A stretch of 64,000 nt of DNA from Sabellastarte sp. h YS-2021 (taxonomy: Eukaryota; Annelida; Polychaeta; Sabellida; Sabellidae): the NCBI GenBank assembly GCA_964017235.1, contig OZ024931.1, forward strand, positions 122,957,530-123,021,529. The letters run 5' to 3'. The notes under the pieces are model-generated. The model did no database searches. It was not told where the DNA came from and was given only the letters and a program-made list of their open reading frames with translations. Shown here one piece after another: positions 36,901 through 48,900 of the stretch. The translations under genes were made by a program, and so were the position numbers. Within the stretch, counting starts at the first letter, position 1. Each line of letters begins with the position of its first letter.

Positions 36901-39900
36901 CTGTCAAGGCCTGCCAACATTCTTCTGTTGGTCTGACCTTGCCCTCTTTCAGGTCGAACTGGTAACCTACGAAGTTGAAGACCTGTTTGGGAACCAGCTC
37001 TGACTTTTCCTTGTTCACCAGCCACCCTAATTCCTGACAAAATGTGACCAGGGTTTGAGTATGCTGGAGACAGGTGTGGTGGGTAGAGGCTCTCACCAGC
37101 CAGTCGTCTAGGTACTCGTGGATCCTTATACCCTTCTGAAGTGCCATGAGTTTAACCTCTTTGGCCACCACTGTGAACTCCATGGGAGCTGTGGAAAGGC
37201 CAAAGGGCAGGGCTTTGAACTGGTAGGACCAACCCTGGAGGTGAAAGCGCATGTACTTCCTGGACTGACTGTGAATGGGTATATGGAAGTATGCATCTTT
37301 GAAATCTATGGATGTGACCCACTCCCCTACTTGGAGGGAGGTTCTTATGGTCTCTGGGGTTTCCATCTTGAACGTCCCTGTGTTTAAAAAGGTGTTCAAG
37401 GTGCTCAGGTCTAGGATCGGTCTCCACCGGTCGTTGGGTTTGGGTACCAAAAATAGCCGGTTGTAAAACCCCAGTAAGTTTTTATTTTCCACCGGTTCGA
37501 CTGCATTCTTGTTTATCAGCTGAGACAGTGCCTCTAAAAGGAAGGACTGTTTGGTTGGATTGTGGTAGTTGTTTATTACAGTCGGTGACCTTGTCAAGTG
37601 GGGTCTGAACCGGAAGGGAAGAGTGTAACCCTCCCTCAGTGTGTTTACCACTTTTGGACTTGAACCCAAGGTTTCCCATTTCTCCCAACACTGCTGTAAC
37701 CTGGCCCCTACAGGAGGATCTATAACAGCATGTTGGGCATTGGTGACAAGATTTACAGAACTCAAGTGACCTACACAAAAAACATTTTTGACATATTTTA
37801 TTTTTGTGTACAATTGGCATGCATTGGGATTTACGCCTTTCCTTTGTGGCAACCCGGTGACAATAGGAACATTTGCAACACAAGAGTCTACATTTAAAGT
37901 CACTTTGCTGTTCTTCTGGTCTGTCCCTGGTGGTGGGTTCAAACCCTCCATCTTGTCGGATACAATTACAGAGTCCTTCAATCCGACCACATTTGAGACA
38001 CAATAATTGTCATTTATGCTTCTTAAATCCTTTGGCCGGCTTTTGGTTGAAGTTTGAGGCTTTACCTCCACCTTTCTGACCAGTTTGCCGGTCTCTGATT
38101 TGTTTCCAAGCCGGTGTAGTGGGCTTCCGGTCCGGCTGGTGTGAAGGTCTAGTACTGGAGGGAACGTACGGATGAAAACGTCCGGGTTTCCTCTGTGTGT
38201 TACCCATAGAACGCCACTCCTCAATACGTGAAATCTCATCTTCTGCCTTGACCAGTAAGCTGTCTGGGAATAATGACAGTAGATGTACTGGAGAAGTGCG
38301 TAATGCAGATAAGGTATCAGGTTTAACTCCACCACATATAAACTCCAGATAGCTATCCCGACGTGCCAGAGTGAGGTTGGCCATGCTGATGAACACTCCC
38401 TCTGAGAGATCCTGCATGGTGCGCTGCATAGCTTGGGAAATTGACCTGTTAAAGGTCACCAGATATTCAAGCTCTTCAACAGCCTGCTGCGTTCTTTCAG
38501 CACTCTTGCCCTTTGATGAATCTGACCGGAGAGACTTCAGCTGGGTAACCATTGAATCCTGTACTTTAGTAAGGCATCTAGATAGACCAGCAGTGTGATT
38601 GCACATCACGGATTGCTCCCTGAACGCCTTCTCCCACCTTCATCAGAACGCTTCTTCTTCTTTGGAGTAGAATCAACAGAGGGAGACTTGTCACAGCTAA
38701 CCCGTCCCAACAGTGTAACTTCTGAAGGGTCCACTAGAGTGGGGGTCATGCTTGCATTACTTTCAGTCTTCTTCTGCTCAGAACGTTCCTTCCTTTCCTT
38801 GTAGGTCGGAGTTGCTAACTGGTGGATCTGCGCAGGCGTAAAAGACTTACAGATCTGGCAATCCAACTTCTTGACACAGGGGTCCTCTCCCACCCCCTTG
38901 TCACGACAACGCGCGCATTTCTTATGGTTGTCGAAAAGGGCCATAACGTGCCCGCAAGAACCTCGTTTCTGTCCAGGAGACGACATAATGATCAGTAAGG
39001 TAGTAGAATTACTCCGTACTTCTACACGAAACACGAAACTTGGAAGAGTTCGTTGTAAAACTTCAAAAACGTATCTCTAAAGAAATTCTTCTGCACACTC
39101 TTTCGCGCCAAACGAAAAAGATGCTATGACGTCAATAGGTAAACAGGAAATGAGGTACGATGCGCCACCTGGCGAATGCACACTCTGTGACCGGTCCTGC
39201 CGGTAGTATATACATGACGTCTTTTTCTGACGTTTGGCGGGACTGGTCGTGCCGACCGGTAAAGCAATTGTCCATTGGATAGGATGTATTAACGCAATAA
39301 AATCATATTTTAAATAACAAACAATCGCCGGAATTAGTAAAAGATGCCAAAATGTCTGAATCCATAAAATACTTGCATATTGTAACATAGAAAAATAGCA
39401 TCAGAGATGCCCGTACCCCACAGTCTGGGAAAATAGTTTTCAACACCATGAGATATAGAAGTAGTGAAACAGTACACAGATTGGGATACTTTCAGAGCAG
39501 TGTCAGTGTCCAAATAATGTTTAAGTAGAGAAAATAACATCTAAGAGAAAGAAATTGCATGTAAAGAATAAGTATTAAAACAAGATAATTCAGTAAACTA
39601 AAAATTATGAAGCTTTAAGACTTCTCCCACTTTAATTTTCATTTGTATGGTCGAATTGTAGTTTGGATGTTTTGAATATTACCCATACATACAGATGTAG
39701 CAATACATACTTTTATGTGGAATTGGGGCAAAACCTGTGGCTTACTTGATGCAATACCATCTGCTACAATGGGAAGTTGCAAAAGTAAAACATTTAATGA
39801 CTTCTAATATGACTTTAACAGTGCTTAATCTACACCAAAAGACACCCAAAGGTGCAACAACCAAGATTCAAGTAAAAAGATATAAGAGAGATGTAAGAGA

Positions 39901-42900
39901 GATAAATGGTATCAGATATCCTCATAGACATAAAATAGCATCAGATATGCAAGATCAAAGGTCAAATCCAGGTCACACCATGACATTGCACACATATAAC
40001 CCTTGACCAATGTCCCTACCAAATATCAACTTCCTACACCTTATGGTTTCCAAAATATAGTCCAGACAAGGCATTATAGGTCAAGGTCACTACGGCAAGG
40101 TCAAAGGTCAAATCAAAGTCACACATGACATTTTACATCTACACACCCTAGCCAATGTCCCTACTCCGTATCAAAAACTTCCTACACCTTATGGTTTCCG
40201 AGATATACCCCGAACAAGATTTTATAGGTCAAGGTCACTACGTCAAGGTCAAATCAAGGTCACGCCATGACGTTGCACACCTACACCCCCTAACCAATAT
40301 ACCTACCAAGTATCAACTTCCTACACCTTACAGTATCCGAAATATAGGACAAGATTTTATAGGTCAAGGTCACTACGGCAAGGTCAAAGGTCACATCTAG
40401 GTCAGACCATGATGTTGCACACCTACATCCCCTAACCAATATACCTACCAAGTATCAACTTCCTACACCTTACGGTTTCCGAGATATAGCCCGGACAAGA
40501 TTTTAGAGGTCAAGGTCAAATGTCAAATCAAGGTCACACCATGACATTGCACATCTACACCCCCTAACCAATGTCCCTACCAAGTATCAACTTCCTACAC
40601 CTTATGGTTTCCGAGATATTGCCCAGACAAGATTTTCAAACTCAAGGTCACTATGGCAAGGTCAAATCAAGGTCACACCATGACGTTGCACACCTACACC
40701 TCCTAACCAATGTCCCTACCAAGTATCAACTTCCTATACCTTACGGTTTCTGAGATACAGCCCGCCCATCTGCCCACCCGGACACCATGGGTGAAAACAA
40801 TACCCCGACAGCCCTCAAGGGCTGTGGGGTAAAAAGCTAACATTTAACTACCGCGATGTTTTCTGTATTGTTTACAGTATACCTCTTCTATCACCCACTT
40901 CCTGTCTGACAAAAATGTACCAGAAGTCACAGAAAAATGACTAATGAATATTAAAGTTTATGGACATATATTTTCAATTTAATCACATATTTAACATGAA
41001 GCAAAAAAGTTATGGTATTTATAAACCGACGGTTATTTGGTGTCAACAAGAATAGTACTCTGCGATTAGCCAACATCAAATATTCCGAGTCTTAACGTCC
41101 CTAAAAACAGATTCTACAATAATTATTTTTATTACACAAGTTCATTCATATCCTGGAGGTTACTAGTAATGAGAAGAGATGACAGAAAGTAGAGTCCTGA
41201 CTTGGTAGACGATATATGGGAAATGGTCGAGTTCAGATATTTCAAATTAAATTTGTGGTGTTTTGCACAGAATTGCTTTCATAACAAATACAAAGTCACT
41301 AACCTTAACTCCAGCACACACTTCATTGCAAACGTTTGATTATTCTTGTGATTCTCAAACATTTCTCAGAGGTCACTGAGTAAACCTCATGTTATGACAT
41401 TTGACAACAAACTTGAATTTATCTTATTTTGCCAATACAAGGCTCATTCTTTTAAAATGGTGTCTGATGCCAGTACTGTCAATGACCCATAATTTATATG
41501 AATTACTTGTCAATTGTCATTCACACTGAGTACTTGCGATTTAGATCACCTACCATTACCTGCAATTTACATCAATGCCTCGTGATAACTTGTGCTTCTA
41601 TCACTTACCTGTGATTTGTAGAGTTCCTTCATATCCTGCAGGTCCAGTCTGAGTTCCTGTACCTCTTCTTCCTTCTCCCCATACATCTGTAGCAGGGCAT
41701 TGTACCTTTGGTCCAACTCCTGCAAGTACAACCTTCAGTGTCATGTTCAAAAACATCCACATCCACAATTTCACTGCCCTCAAATACATCACTTTAAGTG
41801 CATCACAGCACACACTGATCAGATTCTAAAATTTCCAGAGTGAATATACTGTGACCTTGGTATCATCTTTTCACCTCTATGAAGTGACTATCCATGTATT
41901 TCGAAATTTTGTACAGTTCCTGACAACCACTTATTTAGATTGGTCGGTCTGAGCAACTACTGGTTTGGCAGAGTAGCTTCGCAGCATGATGCTTTGTATA
42001 TGAAGCTGCACAAAACAACTACTTTGAAGTTTTCTGTGCTTCAAAAAAAAAATTTTTTTTTGAGAATCTTAAATGATTTCATAGACTGACCTCACTTTCA
42101 CCTGCTTCCTAAATGTATTGATCTTCAATGCCTTAGTGACCTTTCTGACACTGCCTTAACCTTTACTGTATTGTGAACTTTACTATATTCTCATGACATT
42201 TAATACACTGCAATAAAGACACTTCTGTACCAGATCCCAGACTGACTGGTTTATTGTTCTGCAATGTTAATTTAAATTTTTACCATACATTTGACTTCAG
42301 TGTGCTGAAATTATTTTATGAAGATGTTACAATGAAAATATGACCGAACACTTGCAATTTCCATGTACTGAAATCATTTAACGAAGATGTTGCAGATGAA
42401 TATATGATGATTTCAAGTGTTTTTTAGAGACTTGCTAAAACTCATGGTTTGCTTTTTACCTTGTATTTTCTGAGAGCTTCTGGCAGTTCTTTGGCCTTGT
42501 CTTCTAGTTCCTGATTCTGATTCGCCTGATTCACCAATTCTCGTGCCATTGATTCTCGTGTGTGCTCTAACTCGTGGATTTCATTCTTAAAAGTATACCC
42601 ACAATGCATCAAATAATACAGAGAACCCACAGAAAGATAAACGTTGAACAACATACCAGTTGCATCTTGGTTTACCTCCCAGCACCTTGCAATCCAGTAC
42701 GATGTATATTAAACATTTCTTACTGACCTCTAGGCCATGGAACTATATAGGTAAGCTCCTTACTGGTTTACATTTCATGTTTTTATCATATATAGGTGCA
42801 CAATTTACACCTCACTTCTAATGGATTTACCTGAACCTGTACGATTTCTATGCATTTCATTTTCTGAATTGAGACGGTTTACTATCAGTAAACCTTAACA

Positions 42901-45900
42901 CTTTACAAGGTTCACAATTTATGGGTTATACTTCGTGGCTTAACAACTGACATGACACTGATACAGTAAGAAATATAAAATTCGTCATATATCTGAAATT
43001 TGCCGCAAGTGGAATGCCAATAAAATAAATGAATTGAGGTGAGATTTGTTGAATTTTTAGTAGATTAAGGCTTTTTTACTAAAAAATATCAAGTTTAAGA
43101 CAAAACATCATTTTTTTTTCAAAGATTAAGTAAGGTTTTAGAGGTGGCAAATTTTAGAATTTCTGGCGAATTTTAGATTCCTTACTCTAATAGACTTACT
43201 TGGAGCTGTACAATTTCTCCATCTTTCTGTTTGAGTTGAGACTGAAGGTTTTCCATCAGTGAGGCAGCTCCTGAATTGCGCATGCTCTCGTACAGGGAGG
43301 CACTGCTTGCCTTTGGCGACAGTACAAACGAACGCTCCATTTCGTCTCCCTAAATTTATTTTCAATACAAAACTCAGGCTTTGTTTGAATACACGCGACA
43401 TAATTATGCTGCATAAAAGTGTGTCTAAAGAACTTATGGTTTAAAGTGTTCTTCTGTATTGGTCATGTGATAAATGCATTTTAATGGAAGGTAGGAGTAG
43501 CTGGTTAAGATTTCTTCTTTGTAAAAGTTTTAATGCAGTTTACTGCCAACTTTACCACTTACAACATGTGGTAGACAATCAAAAATCTGACTGCAGAGGC
43601 AGGAAGTGAGATGTTTTGCAAATGAATGAAAGTCCAGCAAAGCACTACATGTACATGCTTAAAAGTTGAAGTTTGTGAAATACACACTATTTTCACTTGT
43701 CATTTTATTGAGAGAACAAATTGGTTGAAACTCTGGTTATTTGAAGATGCTGGGAGAGGTAAATAAAGCTTAACTATAATAACTACCAAAATGGTTGTGA
43801 GACTAAAGATATACAGTGTGTATCATCAGTAAAACAGTAGGAAACCAGACTTCTGAATGGGATTATAAGTAGAAGAATTGCCAGTCTACCCCATTTTGTA
43901 GGTTAAACTTAAACAGGGCAAGTGTACATCTGGATATTTGCAGACATTTTTAACGTAAGTACAAAGATACATGATATTCTGAAAGATGTTGCCGACAGTC
44001 TCACAAAGAGATATACCAGCAGGCATTTTGTAAATGTTGGGCCAAACCTGTACAGGAGTTTGCTTGACATTGTGTTAAAGAATAAAGTGTGATATGTACT
44101 AATCTTGAAGATGTTGCCATTATGGGTTTCAGTTAATAATTTCCACCATTCTGGTAATATACATACATTTTGATGTCGTGATAGATTTATTTATTTGGGG
44201 TATGTCACTTTCAACACTGTACAGGTCATATCATGACAGGTAGTTTTATGGGTAGAGGAAACCAGTACATACACTTGGTCAAGGTTCTGTACTATAAACT
44301 GCCGACCATCGGTAAGAAACTACTAACTTTCCCACATAAGGTCCAGGGTTCGAACCGCTGACCTTGGAGGAGGGAAGCAAGTTTGTTACCACTGTGGCCC
44401 TCCAAGTAACAGAGATTGTTGTCATAAATGTACAATTTTCCACAGCATGTGACATTCACTAGTCAGGAAGCACCTTCTATTTCTGTGACTGTGTAAAATT
44501 CTCAACACATTTATCATTTCCATGACTACATAAGGCTTTTCTGACTCAAAATATTGGAAAAAGTTTTCATGAGTATGTCCTACTGTTAAAGTCAGTTTTA
44601 CACTTCTTACTTATTTTGTTGTTAATTGTGTACCTGTGAGAGGAAGGAGGCAGACATGGAGCTTGCTGTCATGGAGGCCAGAGACCCTAGCATAGTGTTG
44701 TCCACAGAATCCTTCAGAGGCAGGGTATCAGCAGGTGTTGTGGGGCGGGACTTCACCTGACTCAGCTGTAACTCCTGCGTAAAATACAAAACATTAAACA
44801 ATACAACCGAGTCTTAGAACTTGACATAATCTTTCAGGTGGAGGATATAAGCTAGGGTAGGGTCTGCAGCATAGTTTTCAATTTGGTATAACGCTGATAC
44901 ATAACTGTTCTGATTCCAGGACACAGAATAAGTGGTGCTCTAGGACATCCCCAATCCAATAGGCTTGCTAACAGGAAGTGAAATTGATGAAAACAAACAT
45001 GGCAGTTCTGCTTAAAATCTGTGAAAAAATAAGATAAAAGATTATAACTTCTTCAGATGAGAGTTCTTTATTTTTATATTTTCTTACAATCATATGCGCT
45101 GCCAAGTGAAATGATGTTCGTAAATTTATTACAATAATACACAACTCACTTTATCTCTGAGCTGTTCATGTGCCAACAGAAGCTTCTTCTTCTCTGCCTC
45201 CACCTTCAGTTTCTCCATCTCCAACTGGTTTTCTAGTAAAAGCTGTGAATACAAGATAATTCAAAGGTAACAACAATACAACTTCCATTGTTTTCTTCAC
45301 TAACTGTGTAGTCTTATAGTATACACATGTTCCAAGATAACAACTTTTTTACATAGACTATCAAGAAGGCTTTTTAACTATCCTTAATATCTTCATTAAA
45401 TTTATTAACTTTTATCAATCTCTTTAACCATATCTGTTACAAATACTGCTATATGTCTATGTTATTTTAATCTTCATAAATTCCTTAAAATCAATGTGAA
45501 GTGGTAATATGAATAAGGAAGATGAGGGCAATTCAGACGCTGAAGTTCAATGTATCTTGTCTATTCTACAACTACTATAATTGTAAAGTGGAAAGGACCA
45601 CACTCAATACTTTCACTTAACCAACATATTTGGATAGTTAATGAAAAACAGCCCTAAAAAGAAACAATCTTTACTTTTACTAAGAATTTATTTGTTGTTT
45701 TTTTACGCCGCGTTCAACAGCCAGGGTCATATTGCGACGGGTAGTTTACAGGTGGAGGAAACCAGTGCATACTGTACTGTAAACCATCGGGCATCGGCAA
45801 GTAACTACCAACTTTCCAACATGAAGCGCCCGGCCCAAGATTCGAACCGGCGGCCTCATAGGTTGGAGGCGAGAACTCTAACCGCTACACCACCGAGCCT

Positions 45901-48900
45901 CCTCTTTTACTAAGAAAATGAATCCTCTATATTAGAGTTTCACTAAAATCGGGAGCATGTACTGACCTTTTCTTTCTTCAGCTCACTGAGTCGTGACTCC
46001 AGAGAATGTTGTAATGCCTCTCTCTGTGCGGACTCCCTACAACACAGTAACACTAACATGATACCTTTCACTACTCACTCTCACACCATCTTAACAATCA
46101 TGCCAGGTTGTGATGGTTCATATCTCAAAATAACAGCTTTTGAACTAACAATTTTAAACAAACCCCAAACTTACATGAATGAAAGAAAAGCTATATTTCT
46201 CCAAAGTTTGATTAAAACAGCACTTGGACCACCAGAATCAATTTTTGTGTTTAATTTTATGCCAGGTGACACAAATGCATCATATTTAAATGAAGTAAAA
46301 CTCTTGGCAAAATATGGGAGGAGAGTAAGAGTATGTGCACATGTATGCGGCTTACGACACCTGATAGCCAACATGCAAAAGTGATTTTTTCCCTCCTTCT
46401 GATGTATGTTTGGTTGTTTACATGTACCTGACTCCGATTTGCTACACCCGATGTCTGATTTGCGATGGCAATTTTTTCGCTCTGGGAAGGAAAAAATCGG
46501 ATGACAAATAAAAATTTAGATGTATGTCGATAAAATATTGTGAAAATTGAAAATGTATGTCGATAAAATATTGTGAAAATTGAAAAAAAAATTGACATCA
46601 CAAATCGGCTGTTGGATGTTGTAAGCTGCATACATGTGTAGATACACTAAGATTTTGCTCAGATAGCCTAAGGTTCGTAATACAGAAGCAGAGGTTTAAT
46701 ATACACCAGAGAACTACAAACTTGGAAAAGTTTAAAAGTTCATAAAATCAAACATTTGGACAACAGAAAATTGAATAATAGAGGTTCTACAGTACACTTA
46801 AAAACTTTTTTTATTATTCCATAGTAATACAAGTACAATAGTAAACAATATTAATTGATAAATACAATACAAAATAACAACAATAACTGTCCATTGATTT
46901 TTCTTGGTACGAATTCTTTTGTTTGTCCAAGGAAGAAAACACAAGTACTACGTGGCTAAGGTCTATGAGAAAAGGCTTAGATTAATATTTCTGTTAACAT
47001 GAACCCGATTCAAAAGGTTTGCTGAAACCTAACCAATTCTTTCTAAACTCGTCCTCTTTGCCCGCATTTATGCTCAGTAAGAGTTGTTCTTGATAACATG
47101 TCTTTAATTTCAGTATTAATTCGTTAAGACTTGGGGTTTTCAATTTAACAGCACATACAAAAATGTAGTATTTTGTGGCCATAATTAGAGAGTTGATAGG
47201 AAGGGATTGATTGTCATTTTTTAAATGGCCTAGGAGGATTTCAAGTGGTGCTTGACTCAAATGCTTATTTGTTACCCTTTCCAACCAATTGTTCAGATCT
47301 GCCCATAATTGCTTTGCTACTTCACATGTTGTGAATAAATGAGTTATAGTTTCAGTATCTGTGTTACATACCCGACAGGCATTTTTTTTTGACCTGCCAA
47401 TCTGGTGCAGCAGTTTATTTGTTCCCAATATCCGGTATAACAATTTGTACTGGAACCAAATTAATCTATTGTCCAATATAGTATTAAAACATAAGTAGAA
47501 AATTCTCCTCCAAATTGCATTGTCAATTATTATACTTAAGTCTTGATTCCATTGGCTTCTGTATTTGTTTTCACAGTTCCCATTGTTTATAATATTATAT
47601 ATGTTTTTACAGCCCTTTTTTCCTTTACTATGAAAGATAAATGATTGGGAATGCACGGCCTTTCTAGCCATTTACTTTCATGATCTAGTTCTCCTATGAT
47701 TTTTTAACGGTATCTCTTACTTCAAAATAATCAAGAAAATTTTTTATTTTGAAGTTGTACACGTTTTCAATCTCAATCATGGACATTACTTTTCCAGTGT
47801 TATTACTGATCAAATCACCAACTAGAGTAATTCCATTTTTGTACCATGCCTCTTTATAAAGCCTTCTTTTCACTCTGGAGTTATGCCACAGCGGGGATAA
47901 CAGAGTGTTATCAGATGTTATTGGTAGGGCATTATAAATAAAGTCCCATGTTTCAAAAACTTCGTTCCAAAATTGGTTTTTTGCTTTAGATACTATTGTG
48001 TATACCCCTTGGGGACTATAGTCAAGCAATCTTTTGACTGAACAACATTGGTTTTGAAATAATGTAGCCCATTGTGAATTTTGAGACATCACTAACCTTC
48101 TAATCCAAGTAGACTTCATGGCCTTTACAAAAAAATCAATATTAATCATCTTGAGACCTCCTTTTTGATAGCTCTGTGTTATATTTTTACGTTTTACCCT
48201 GTCAGGTTTATCACCCCACAGAAAGGCATAAAATTTACTCTCGAGTTGCTTTATGTACTCTGTCTTCCCCAAGGGACAAGCCATTATTATATGGTTCAAC
48301 TTTGAGATTGCTAGATTCTTGATAACAGTTACCTTCCCAATGGGAGTCAAGCATCTCTTTGTCCACCCAGTCAATAATTTCTCAATTTTGCTTATCACCT
48401 TTGAATAATTCATTTCTGGAATTTTGGTTATTTCTACACTGAATTCTATTCCTAAAAAGGAAAAGTCAGTAGCACCCCATTCTAATTTATAATTTGTATT
48501 GATCTTATCTTTTGAATATTTTTTCCTTCCTATCCAAATTAATTTTATTTTGCTAGTATTCATTTTTAGGCCGGAAATTGTTCCAAATATTTCAATGGTA
48601 TTAAGAGCTGACAGCAAGGATCTCTCTGAGCCATCCAAAATTATAGTTGTGTCATCAGCAAATTGTGTGATTTTATATTCTTCGGACCCTACTTTCACAC
48701 CTTTAATGTTGCTATTATTATGTATTAAAACAAAAAGAATCTGTGCACAAATTATGAACAACTATGGTGCAACCGGATCGCCTTGTTTACAGCCTCTCTC
48801 GATATTTATAAATTCTGACAGGAAGCCTGATTGGAGGACTGCTGCCTTTATGTTGCTATTGAATAGTTTAATCCACTTGATAAAGTCTGGACCAAAACCA

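Larger units (their letters stand above)
34012..39303 (-). mobile_element. DIRS retrotransposon, copy 1 (5.3 kb)
   Basis: Coding is on the minus strand. Inverted terminal repeats (about 180 bp) lie at both ends, with an internal complementary region (34287-34384) near the 3' end, followed by gag, pol (RT, RNase H, Dam-like domain) and tyrosine recombinase in the DIRS order. No target duplication is seen, as expected for recombinase-mediated insertion. Relative to copy 2 it lacks about 1.2 kb of gag, which accounts for the length difference (5.3 versus 6.5 kb). Its recombinase is frameshifted, while pol is open throughout. It sits in the last TMF1 intron, in the same sense as TMF1. Confidence 0.92.

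Noticed and set aside
28206-40834. One giant transposon with 1.5 kb inverted termini enclosing two gene ends
   Set aside because: The inverted copies have their own complete ends and tandem units and belong to a multi-copy family; independent insertions are simpler.
46058-46384. 108-codon plus-strand frame
   Set aside because: Runs from intron into a MITE end; no motif, no conserved partner.
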